Shown piece after piece: positions 9,974 through 23,140 of a DNA stretch of 64,000 nucleotides. The position numbers and the translations under genes are program-made. The DNA is from Spongilla lacustris (taxonomy: Eukaryota; Porifera; Demospongiae; Spongillida; Spongillidae), in the NCBI GenBank assembly GCA_949361645.1, contig OX442429.1, positions 3,823,147 through 3,887,146 of the forward strand, written 5' to 3'. The notes below the pieces were generated by a model. The model was given only the letters and a program-made list of their open reading frames with translations, had not been told where the DNA came from and ran no database searches. The number at the start of each line of letters is the position of its first letter. The first letter of the stretch is position 1.

Positions 9974-12900
9974 TATATGTAATTAGATTTACTAAGTAGT
10001 AATGGTTTAATTATTAATAGTCGTTATTATGATTTTAATGATGCTACATGTATTGTGAATATCTCACTTTAGAAATAACACTAATGGTTTAACATGGTTT
10101 ATCATAAACCATTCAATGGTAAATTAAATCTAATACACTCAGACATACCATCTATATGTAGTTAGGTTTATTACGTAGTAATGGTTTAATTATTGATAGT
10201 CGTTATTGTGATTTTAATGATACTACATGTATTGTGAATATCTCAGTTTAGAAATAACACTAATGGTTTAACATGGTTTATCATAAACCATTCAATGGTA
10301 AATTAAATCTAATACACTCAGACATACCATCTATATGTAATTAGATTTACTAAGTAGTAATGGTTTAATTATTAATAGTCGTTATTATGATTTTAATGAT
10401 ACTACATGTATTGTGAATATCTCAGTGAAGAAATAACACTAATGGTTTAACATGGTTTATCATAAACCATTCAATGGTAAATTAAATCTAATACACTCAG
10501 ACATACCATCTATATGTAATTAGATTTACTAAGTAGTAATGGTTTAATTAGTTACAGTCGTTATAATGATTTTAATGATACTACATGTATTGTGAATATC
10601 TCAGTTTAGAAACAATACTTATGGTTTAACATGGTTTATCATAAACCAATCAATGGTAAATTAAATCTACTACACTCAGACATACCATCTATATGTAATT
10701 AGATTTACTAAGTAGTAATGGTTTAATTATTAATAGTCGTTATTATGATTTTAATGATACTACATGTATTGTGAATATCTCAGTTTAGTAACAACATTTA
10801 TGGTTTAACATGGTTTATCATAAACCATTCAAAGGTACATTAAATCTAATACACTCAGACATACCATCTATATGTAGATAGATTTACTAACTAGTAATGG
10901 TTTAATTTGTTACAGTCGTTATTATGATTTTAATGATACTACATGTATTGTGAATATCTCAGTGAAGAAATAACACTAATGGTTTAACATGGTTTATCAT
11001 AAACCAATCAATGGTTAATTAAATCTAATTCACTCAGACATACCAACTATATATAAATTGATTTACTAAGTAGTAATGGTTTAATATTAATAGTCGTTAT
11101 TATGATTTTAATGATACTGCATGTATTGTGAATATCTCAGTGAAGAAATAACACTAATGGTTTAACATAAACCATTCAATGGTAAATTAAATCTAATACA
11201 CTCAGACATACCATCTATATGTAGTTAGATTTATTACGTAGTAATGGTTTAATTATTGATAGTCGTTATTGTGATTTTAATGATACTACATGTATTGTGA
11301 ATATCTCAGTTTAGAAATAACACTAATGGTTTAACATGGTTTATCATAAACCATTCAATGGTAAATTAAATCTAATACACTCAGACATACCATCTATATG
11401 TAATTAGATTTACTAAGTAGTAATGGTTTAATTATTAATAGTCGTTATTATGATTTTAATGATACTACATGTATTGTGAATATCTCAGTTTAGAAACAAT
11501 ACTTATGGTTTAACATGGTTTATCATAAACCAATCAATGGTAAATTAAATCTAATACACTCAGACATACCATCTATATGTAATTAGATTTACTAAGTAGT
11601 AATGGTTTAATTATTAATAGTCGTTATTATGATTTTAATGATACTACATGTATTGTGAATATCTCAGTTTAGAAACATTTATGGTTTAACATGGTTTATC
11701 ATAAACCATTCAAAGGTACATTAAATCTAATACACTCAGACATACCATCTATATGTAGATAGATTTACTAGCTAGTAATGGTTTAATTAGTTACAGTCGT
11801 TATAATGATTTTAATGATACTACATGTATTGTGAATATCTCAGTTTAGAAACAATACTTATGGTTTAACATGGTTTATCATAAACCAATCAATGGTAAAT
11901 TAAATCTAATACACTCAGACATACCATCTATATGTAATTAGATTTACTAAGTAGTAATGGTTTAATTATTAATAGTCGTTATTATGATTTTAATGATACT
12001 ACATGTATTGTGAATATCTCAGTTTAGAAACATTTATGGTTTAACATGGTTTATCATAAACCATTCAAAGGTACATTAAATCTAATACACTCAGACATAC
12101 CAACTATATGTAAGTAGATTTACTAAGTAGTTATTGGTTATTTATTAAAAGTTGTTATTATGATTTTAATGATACTACATGTATTGTGAATATCTCAGTG
12201 TAGAAATAGCACTAATGGTTTAACAAGGTTTATCATAAACCATTCAATGGTAAATTAAATCTAATACACTCAGACATACCATCTATACGTAATTAGATTT
12301 AATAAGTAGTAATGGTTTAATTATTAATAGTCGTTATTATGATTTTAATGATACTACATGTATTTTGAATATCTCACTTTAGAAATAACACTATTGGTTT
12401 TACATGGTTTATCATAAACCATTCAATGGTAAATTAAATCTAATACACTCAGACATACCATCTATATGTAGTTAGATTTACTAAGTAGTAATGGTTTAAT
12501 ACGTTTCAGTCGTTATAATGATTTTAATGATACTAATTGTATTGTGAATATCTCAGTTTAGAAACAATACTTATGGTTTAACATGGTTTATCATAAACTA
12601 TTCAATGGTAAATTAAATCTAATACACTCAGACATACCACCTATATGTAGATAGATTTACTAACTAGTAATGGTTTAATTAGTTACAGTCGTTATTATGA
12701 TTGTAATGATACTACATGTATTGTGAATATCTCAGTTTAGAAACAACATTTATGGTTTAACATGGTTTATCATAAACCATTCAAAGGTACATAAAATCTA
12801 ATACACTCAGACATACAAACTTTATGTAAATAGATTTACTAAGTAGTTATTGGGTATTTATTAGAAGTTGTTATTATGATTTTAATGATACTACATGTAT

Positions 12901-13531
12901 TGTGAATATCTCAGTGTAGAAATAGCACTAATCGTTTAACAAGGTTTATCACAAACCATTCAATGGTAAATTAAATCTAATACACTCAGACATACCATCT
13001 ATATGTAAATAGATTTACTAAGTAGTTATGGTTTAATTGTTAATATTCGTTATTATGATTTTAATGATACTACATGTATTGTGAATATCTCAGTCTAGAA
13101 ATAACACTAATGGTTTAACATGGTTTATCATAAACCATTCAATGGTAAATTAAATCTAATACACTCAGACATACCATCTATATGTAGATAGATTTATTAA
13201 GTAGTAATGGTTTAATTATTAATAGTCGTTATTGTGATTTTAATGATACTACATGTATTGTGAATATCTCAGTTTAGAAACACTTATGGTTTAACATGGT
13301 TTATGATAAACCATTCAAAGGTACATTAAATCTAATACACAGACAAACCACATATATGTAAATAGATTTAGTAACTAGTAATGGTTTAATTATTAATAGT
13401 CGTTATTATGATTTTAATGATACTACACGTACTGTGAATATCTCAGAGTAGAAATAACACTAATGGTTTAACAAGGTTTATCATAAACAATTCAATGGTA
13501 AATTAAATCTAATACACTCAGACATACCATC
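9974..13531. repeat. Higher-order unit 3 (20 monomers, 3558 bp)
   Basis: The shortest unit. Its first two thirds parallel unit 1, with the same header, GTGAAG, GTTACAG, 10-bp-deletion, GTTAG, TAGCTAG and TTATTGG monomers in order. It then closes directly with GTCTAG, TTTATGATAAACC and GAGTAG monomers, lacking the nine extra monomers of unit 1. Private marks are GTTTAGTAACAAC near 10,786, TATTTTGAATATC near 12,361, AATACGTTTCAG near 12,500, and a 2-bp shorter tail CACAGACAAACC near 13,338. It retains the separate AATTAG and GTAAGTAG/TTATTGG monomers (around 11,933 and 12,109) that appear fused in unit 1. Confidence 0.85.
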
Positions 13532-16500
13532 TATATGTAATTAGATTTACTAAGTAGTAATGGTTTAATTATTAATAGTCGTTATTATGATTTTAATGAT
13601 GCTACATGTATTGTGAATATCTCACTTTAGAAATAACACTAATGGTTTAACATGGTTTATCATAAACCATTCAATGGTAAATTAAATCTAATACACTCAG
13701 ACATACCATCTATATGTAGTTAGGTTTATTACGTAGTAATGGTTTAATTATTGATAGTCGTTATTGTGATTTTAATGATACTACATGTATTGTGAATATC
13801 TCAGTTTAGAAATAACACTAATGGTTTAACATGGTTTATCATAAACCATTCAATGGTAAATTAAATCTAATACACTCAGACATACCATCTATATGTAATT
13901 AGATTTACTAAGTAGTAATGGTTTAATTATTAATAGTCGTTATTATGATTTTAATGATACTACATGTATTGTGAATATCTCAGTGAAGAAATAACACTAA
14001 TGGTTTAACATGGTTTATCATAAACCATTCGATGGTAAATTAAATCTAATACACTCAGACATACCATCTATATGTAATTAGATTTACTAAGTAGTAATGG
14101 TTTAATTATTAATAGTCGTTATTATGATTTTAATGATACTACATGTATTGTGAATATCTCAGTTTAGAAACAACATTTATGGTTTAACATGGTTTATCAT
14201 AAACCATTCAAAGGTACATTAAATCTAATACACTCAGACATACCATCTATATGTAGATAGATTTACTAACTAGTAATGGTTTAATTTGTTACAGTCGTTA
14301 TTATGATTTTAATGATACTACATGTATTGTGAATATCTCAGTGAAGAAATAACACTAATGGTTTAACATGGTTTATCATAAACCAATCAATGGTAAATTA
14401 AATCTAATTCACTCAGACATACCAACTATATATAAATTGATTTACTAAGTAGTAATGGTTTAATATTAATAGTCGTTATTATGATTTTAATGATACTGCA
14501 TGTATTGTGAATATCTCAGTGAAGAAATAACACTAATGGTTTAACATAAACCATTCAATGGTAAATTAAATCTAATACACTCAGACATACCATCTATATG
14601 TAGATAGATTTACTAACTAGTAATGGTTTAATTTGTTACAGTCGTTATTATGATTTTAATGATACTACATGTATTGTGAATATCTCAGTGAAGAAATAAC
14701 ACTAATGGTTTAACATGGTTTATCATAAACCAATCAATGGTAAATTAAATCTAATTCACTCAGACATACCATCTATATATAGATTGATTTACTAAGTAGT
14801 AATGGTTTAATATTAATAGTCGTTATTATGATTTTAATGATACTACATGTATTGTGAATATCTAAGTTTAGAAACAACACTTATTGTTTAACATGGTTTA
14901 TCATAAACCATTCAATGGTAAATTAAATCTAATACACTCAGACATACCACATACATGTAAATAGATTTACTAAGTAGTAATGGTTTAATTATTAATAGTC
15001 GTTATTATGATTTTAATGATACTACACGTACTGTGAATATCTCAGTGTAGAAATAACACTAATGGTTTAACAAGGTTTATAATAAACAATTCAATGGTCA
15101 ATTAAATCTAATACACTCAGACATACCATCTATATGTAGATAGATTTATTAAGTAGTAATGATTTAATTATTAATAGTCGTTATTGTGATTTTAATGATA
15201 CTACATGTATTGTGAATATCTCAGTTTAGAAACATTTATGGTTTAACATGGTTTATCATAAACCATTCAAAGGTACATAAAATCTAATACACTCAGACAT
15301 ACCAACTATATGTAAATAGATTTACTAAGTAGTTATTGGTTATTTATTAAAAGTTGTTAATTTCATTTTAATGATACTGCATGTATTGTGAATATCTCAG
15401 TGTAGAAATAGCACTAATGGTTTAACAAGGTTTATCATAAACCATTCAATGGTAAATTAAATCTAATACACTCAGACATACCATCTATATGTAATTAGAT
15501 TTACTAACTAGTAATGGTTTAATTATTAATAGTCGTTATTATGATTTTAATGATACTACATGTATTGTGAATATCTCAGTTTAGAAACAACACATGGTTT
15601 AACATGATTTATCATAAACCATTCAATGGTAAATTAAATCTAATACACTCAGACATACCATCTATATGTAATTAGATTTACTAAGTAGTAATGGTTTAAT
15701 TATTAATAGTTGTTATTATGATTTTAATGATACTACATGTATTGTGAACATCTCAGTTTAGAAACATTTATGGTTTAACATGGTTTATCATAAACCATTC
15801 AAAGGTACTTAAATCTAATACACTCAGACATACCATCTATATGTAGATAGATTTACTAACTAGTAATGGTTTAATTAGTTACAGTCGTTATTATGATTTT
15901 AATGATACTACATGTATTGTGAATATCTCAGTTTAGAAACAATACTTATGGTTTAACATGGTTTATCATAAACCAATCAATGGTAAATTAAATCTAATAC
16001 ACTCAGACATACCATCTATATGTAATTAGATTTACTAAGTAGTAATGGTTTAATTATTAATAGTCGTTATTATGATTTTAATGATACTACATGTATTGTG
16101 AATATCTCAGTTTAGAAACATTTATGGTTTAACATGGTTTATCATAAACCATTCAAAGGTACATTAAATCTAATACACTCAGACATACCAACTATATGTA
16201 AGTAGATTTACTAAGTAGTTATTGGTTATTTATTAAAAGTTGTTATTATGATTTTAATGATACTACATGTATTGTGAATATCTCAGTGTAGAAATAGCAC
16301 TAATGGTTTAACAAGGTTTATCATAAACCATTCAATGGTAAATTAAATCTAATACACTCAGACATACCATCTATATGTAGATAGATTTACTAACTAGTAA
16401 TGGTTTAATTTGTTACAGTCGTTATTATGATTTTAATGATACTACATGTATTGTGAATATCTCACTTTAGAAATAACACTAATGGTTTAACATGGTTTAT

Positions 16501-16729
16501 CATAAACCATTCAATGGTAAATTAAATCTAATACACTCAGACATACCATCTATATGTAGATAGATTTACTAACTAGTAATGGTTTAATTAGTTTCAGTCG
16601 TTATAATGATTTTAATGATACTACATGTATTGTGAATATCTCACTGAAGAAATAACACTAATGGTTTAACATGGTTTATCATAAACCAATCAATGGTAAA
16701 TTAAATCTAATACACTCAGACATACCATC

Positions 16730-18867
16730 TATATGTAGTTAGATTTATTACGTAGTAATGGTTTAATTATTGATAGTCGTTATTGTGATTTTAATGATAC
16801 TACATGTATTGTGAATATCTCAGTTTAGAAACAACATTTATGGTTTAACATGGTTTATCATAAACCATTCAAAGGTACATTAAATCTAATACACTCAGAC
16901 ATACCAACTATATGTAAGTAGATTTACTAAGTAGTTATTGGTTATTTATTAATAGTTGTTATTATGATTTTAATGATACTACATGTATTGTGAATATCTC
17001 AGTGTAGAAATAGCACTAATGGTTTAACAAGGTTTATCATAAACCATTCAATGGTAAATTAAATCTAATACACTCAGACATACCATCAATATGTAGATAG
17101 ATTTATTAAGTAGTAATGGTTTAATTATTAATAGTCGTTATTGTGATTTTAATGATACTACATGTATTGTGAATATCTCAGTTTAGAAACAACACTTATG
17201 GTTTAACATGGTTTATGATAAACCATTCAAAGGTACATTAAATCTAATACACTCAGACATACCACATATATGTAAATAGATTTAGTAACTAGTAATGGTT
17301 TAATTATTAATAGTCGTTATTATGATTTTAATGATACTACACGTACTGTGAATATCTCAGAGTAGAAATAACACTAATGGTTTAACAAGGTTTATCATAA
17401 ACAATTCAATGGTAAATTAAATCTAATACACTCAGACATACCATCTATATGTAATTAGATTTACTAAGTAGTAATGGTTTAATTATTAATAGTCGTTATT
17501 ATGATTTTAATGATGCTACATGTATTGTGAATATCTCACTTTAGAAATAACACTAATGATTTAACATGGTTGATCAAAAACCATTCAATGGTAAATTAAA
17601 TCTAATACACTCAGACATACCATCTATACGTAATTAAATTTACTAAGTAGTAATGGTTTAATTATTAATAGTCGTTATTATGATTTTAATGATACTACAT
17701 GTATTGTGAATATCTCACTTTAGAAATAACACTAATGGTTTAACATAAACCATTCAATGGTAAATTAAATCTAATACACTCAGACATACCATCTATATGT
17801 AGTTAGATTTACTAAGTAGTAATGGTTTAATAAGTTTCAGTCGTTATAATGATTTTAATGATACTACATGTATTGTGAATATCTCAGTTTAGAAACAATA
17901 CTTATGGTTTAACATGGTTTATCATAAACTATTCAATGGTAAATTAAATCTAATACACTCAGACATACCACCTATATGTAGATAGATTTACTAACTAGTA
18001 ATGGTTTAATTAGTTACAGTCGTTATTATGATTGTAATGATACTACATGTATTGTGAATATCTCAGTTTAGAAACAACATTTATGGTTTAACATGGTTTA
18101 TCATAAACCATTCAAAGGTACATAAAATCTAATACACTCAGACATACCAACTTTATGTAAATAGATTTACTAAGTAGTTATTGGGTATTTATTAGAAGTT
18201 GTTATTATGATTTTAATGATACTACATGTATTGTGAATATCTCAGTGTAGAAATAGCACTAATCGTTTAACAAGGTTTATCACAAACCATTCAATGGTAA
18301 ATTAAATCTAATACACTCAGACATACCATCTATATGTAAATAGATTTACTAAGTAGTTATGGTTTAATTGTTAATATTCGTTATTATGATTTTAATGATA
18401 CTACATGTATTGTGAATATCTCAGTCTAGAAATAACACTAATGGTTTAACATGGTTTATCATAAACCATTCAATGGTAAATTAAATCTAATACACTCAGA
18501 CATACCATCTATATGTAGATAGATTTATTAAGTAGTAATGGTTTAATTATTAATAGTCGTTATTGTGATTTTAATGATACTACATGTATTGTGAATATCT
18601 CAGTTTAGAAACAACACTTATGGTTTAACATGGTTTATGATAAACCATTCAAAGGTACATTAAATCTAATACACTCAGACATACCACATATATGTAAATA
18701 GATTTAGTAACTAGTAATGGTTTAATTATTAATAGTCGTTATTATGATTTTAATGATACTACACGTACTGTGAATATCTCAGAGTAGAAATAACCCTAAT
18801 GGTTTAACAAGGTTTATCATAAACAATTCAATGGTAAATTAAATCTATTACACTCAGACATACCACC
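16730..18867. repeat. Twelve-monomer module, copy A
   Basis: This 2138-bp string is repeated at 21003-23140 and 24928-27065 (offsets 4273 and 3925). It begins with a GTTAG/ATTGATAG/AACAACATTT monomer, then TTATTGG with AATAGTTG, ATCAATATGTAGATAG, GAGTAG, GGTTGATCAAAAACC, TATACGTAATTAAATTTAC with the 10-bp deletion, GTTTCAG, GATTGTAATG, TTATTGGGTATTTATTAGAAG, GTCTAG, TTTATGATAAACC and GAGTAG/ACCCTAATGG monomers. Confidence 0.85.
17446..17624. repeat. GGTTGATCAAAAACC monomer
   Basis: A GATGCTAC monomer with CTTTAG, AATGATTTAACATGG and GGTTGATCAAAAACC in place of GGTTTATCATAAACC. The two substitutions destroy the 19-bp dyad but create TTGATCAA. Copies are marked by TGATCAAAAA at 17571, 21844 and 25769 and near 48,201. 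A possible intermediate with one change, GGTTGATCATAAACC, is at about 52,643. Confidence 0.85.
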
Positions 18868-21800
18868 TATATGTAATTAGATTTACTAAGTAGTAATGGT
18901 TTAATTATTAATAGTCGTTATTATGATTTTAATGATGCTACATGTATTGTGAATATCTCACTTTAGAAATAACACTAATGGTTTAACATGGTTTATCATA
19001 AACCATTCAATGGTAAATTAAATCTAATACACTCAGACATACCATCTATATGTAGTTAGGTTTATTACGTAGTAATGGTTTAATTATTGATAGTCGTTAT
19101 TGTGATTTTAATGATACTACATGTATTGTGAATATCTCAGTTTAGAAATAACACTAATGGTTTAACATGGTTTATCATAAACCATTCAATGGTAAATTAA
19201 ATCTAATACACTCAGACATACCATCTATATGTAGTTAGGTTTATTACGTAGTAATGGTTTAATTATTGATAGTCGTTATTGTGATTTTAATGATACTACA
19301 TGTATTGTGAATATCTCAGTTTAGAAATAACACTAATGGTTTAACATGGTTTATCATAAACCATTCAATGGTAAATTAAATCTAATACACTCAGACATAC
19401 CATCTATATGTAATTAGATTTACTAAGTAGTAATGGTTTAATTATTAATAGTCGTTATTATGATTTTAATGATACTACATGTATTGTGAATATCTCAGTG
19501 AAGAAATAACACTAATGGTTTAACATGGTTTATCATAAACCATTCAATGGTAAATTAAATCTAATACACTCAGACATACCATCTATATGTAATTAGATTT
19601 ACTAAGTAGTAATGGTTTAATTAGTTACAGTCGTTATAATGATTTTGATGATACTACATGTATTGTGAATATCTCAGTTTAGAAACAATACTTATGGTTT
19701 AACATGGTTTATCATAAACCAATCAATGGTAAATTAAATCTAATACACTCAGACATACCATCTATATGTAATTAGATTTACTAAGTAGTAATGGTTTAAT
19801 TATTAATAGTCGTTATTATGATTTTAATGATACTACATGTATTGTGAATATCTCACTTTAGAAATAACACTAATGGTTTAACATGGTTTATCATAAACCA
19901 TTCAAAGGTACATTAAATCTAATACACTCAGACATACCATCTATATGTAGATAGATTTACTAGCTAGTAATGGTTTAATTAGTTACAGTCGTTATTATGA
20001 TTTTAATGATACTACATGTATTGTGAATATCTCAGTTTAGAAACAATACTTATGGTTTAACATGGTTTATCATAAACCAATCAATGGTAAATTAAATCTA
20101 ATACACTCAGACATACCATCTATATGTAATTAGATTTACTAAGTAGTAATGGTTTAATTATTAATAGTCGTTATTATGATTTTAATGATACTACATGTAT
20201 TGTGAATATCTCAGTTTAGAAACATTTATGGTTTAACATGGTTTATCATAAACCATTCAAAGGTACATTAAATCTAATACACTCAGACATACCAACTATA
20301 TGTAAGTAGATTTACTAAGTAGTTATTGGTTATTTATTAAAAGTTGTTATTATGATTTTAATGATACTACATGTATTGTGAATATCTCAGTGTAGAAATA
20401 GCACTAATGGTTTAACATGGTTTATCATAAACCATTCAATGGTAAATTAAATCTAATACACTCAGACATACCATCTATATGTGATTAGATTTACTAAGTA
20501 GTAATGGTTTAATTATTAATAGTCGTTATTATGATTTTAATGATACTACATGTATTGTGAATATCTCAGTTTAGAAACAACATTTATGGTTTAACATGGT
20601 TTATCATAAACCATTCAAAGGTACATTAAATCTAATACACTCAGACATACCATCTATACGTAATTAAATTTACTAAGTAGTAATGGTTTAATTATTAATA
20701 GTCGTTATTATGATTTTAATGATACTACATGTATTGTGAATATCTCACTTTAGAAATAACACTAATGGTTTAACATAAACCATTCAATGGTAAATTAAAT
20801 CTAATACACTCAGACATACCATCTATATGTAGTTAGATTTACTAAGTAGTAATGGTTTAATAAGTTTCAGTCGTTATAATGATTTTAATGATACTACATG
20901 TATTGTGAATATCTCACTGAAGAAATAACACTAATGGTTTAACATGGTTTATCATAAACCAATCAATGGTAAATTAAATCTAATACACTCAGACATACCA
21001 TCTATATGTAGTTAGATTTATTACGTAGTAATGGTTTAATTATTGATAGTCGTTATTGTGATTTTAATGATACTACATGTATTGTGAATATCTCAGTTTA
21101 GAAACAACATTTATGGTTTAACATGGTTTATCATAAACCATTCAAAGGTACATTAAATCTAATACACTCAGACATACCAACTATATGTAAGTAGATTTAC
21201 TAAGTAGTTATTGGTTATTTATTAATAGTTGTTATTATGATTTTAATGATACTACATGTATTGTGAATATCTCAGTGTAGAAATAGCACTAATGGTTTAA
21301 CAAGGTTTATCATAAACCATTCAATGGTAAATTAAATCTAATACACTCAGACATACCATCAATATGTAGATAGATTTATTAAGTAGTAATGGTTTAATTA
21401 TTAATAGTCGTTATTGTGATTTTAATGATACTACATGTATTGTGAATATCTCAGTTTAGAAACAACACTTATGGTTTAACATGGTTTATGATAAACCATT
21501 CAAAGGTACATTAAATCTAATACACTCAGACATACCACATATATGTAAATAGATTTAGTAACTAGTAATGGTTTAATTATTAATAGTCGTTATTATGATT
21601 TTAATGATACTACACGTACTGTGAATATCTCAGAGTAGAAATAACACTAATGGTTTAACAAGGTTTATCATAAACAATTCAATGGTAAATTAAATCTAAT
21701 ACACTCAGACATACCATCTATATGTAATTAGATTTACTAAGTAGTAATGGTTTAATTATTAATAGTCGTTATTATGATTTTAATGATGCTACATGTATTG

Positions 21801-23140
21801 TGAATATCTCACTTTAGAAATAACACTAATGATTTAACATGGTTGATCAAAAACCATTCAATGGTAAATTAAATCTAATACACTCAGACATACCATCTAT
21901 ACGTAATTAAATTTACTAAGTAGTAATGGTTTAATTATTAATAGTCGTTATTATGATTTTAATGATACTACATGTATTGTGAATATCTCACTTTAGAAAT
22001 AACACTAATGGTTTAACATAAACCATTCAATGGTAAATTAAATCTAATACACTCAGACATACCATCTATATGTAGTTAGATTTACTAAGTAGTAATGGTT
22101 TAATAAGTTTCAGTCGTTATAATGATTTTAATGATACTACATGTATTGTGAATATCTCAGTTTAGAAACAATACTTATGGTTTAACATGGTTTATCATAA
22201 ACTATTCAATGGTAAATTAAATCTAATACACTCAGACATACCACCTATATGTAGATAGATTTACTAACTAGTAATGGTTTAATTAGTTACAGTCGTTATT
22301 ATGATTGTAATGATACTACATGTATTGTGAATATCTCAGTTTAGAAACAACATTTATGGTTTAACATGGTTTATCATAAACCATTCAAAGGTACATAAAA
22401 TCTAATACACTCAGACATACCAACTTTATGTAAATAGATTTACTAAGTAGTTATTGGGTATTTATTAGAAGTTGTTATTATGATTTTAATGATACTACAT
22501 GTATTGTGAATATCTCAGTGTAGAAATAGCACTAATCGTTTAACAAGGTTTATCACAAACCATTCAATGGTAAATTAAATCTAATACACTCAGACATACC
22601 ATCTATATGTAAATAGATTTACTAAGTAGTTATGGTTTAATTGTTAATATTCGTTATTATGATTTTAATGATACTACATGTATTGTGAATATCTCAGTCT
22701 AGAAATAACACTAATGGTTTAACATGGTTTATCATAAACCATTCAATGGTAAATTAAATCTAATACACTCAGACATACCATCTATATGTAGATAGATTTA
22801 TTAAGTAGTAATGGTTTAATTATTAATAGTCGTTATTGTGATTTTAATGATACTACATGTATTGTGAATATCTCAGTTTAGAAACAACACTTATGGTTTA
22901 ACATGGTTTATGATAAACCATTCAAAGGTACATTAAATCTAATACACTCAGACATACCACATATATGTAAATAGATTTAGTAACTAGTAATGGTTTAATT
23001 ATTAATAGTCGTTATTATGATTTTAATGATACTACACGTACTGTGAATATCTCAGAGTAGAAATAACCCTAATGGTTTAACAAGGTTTATCATAAACAAT
23101 TCAATGGTAAATTAAATCTATTACACTCAGACATACCACC
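18868..23140. repeat. Higher-order unit 5 (24 monomers, 4273 bp)
   Basis: The header has two GTTAGGTTTATTACG monomers in a row (19046 and 19225), a doubling shared with units 6 and 7. GATTTTGATGATAC near 19,642 is shared only with unit 7. A TGTGATTAG monomer starts near 20,476. The TATACGTAATTAAATTTAC plus 10-bp-deletion pair occurs twice here (about 20,655 and 21,898), the first an extra copy. The unit ends with the twelve-monomer module (21003-23140) at an offset of 4273 from unit 4. Confidence 0.83.
21003..23140. repeat. Twelve-monomer module, copy B
   Basis: Second copy of the 16730-18867 module, inside unit 5. The landmarks TGATCAAAAA at 21844 (17571 in copy A), AAATAACCCTAATGG and AAATCTATTACAC all lie at the same relative positions, 4273 bp on. 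Confidence 0.85.

Larger units (their letters stand above)
13532..18867. repeat. Higher-order unit 4 (30 monomers, 5336 bp)
   Basis: The longest unit. It opens with the shared header, then GTGAAG with TTCGATGG (14,029), AACAACATTT, TTTGTTACAG and 10-bp-deletion monomers. The middle (about 14,950-15,820) has rare forms: TATAATAAACAATTCAATGGTC, AATGATTTAATT, TTAATTTCATTTTAATG, ACATGATTTATC and GTGAACATCTCAG. The last twelve monomers (16730-18867) form a module repeated in units 5 and 6. It includes the GGTTGATCAAAAACC monomer and two closing marks, AAATAACCCTAATGG and AAATCTATTACACTC. Confidence 0.83.
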
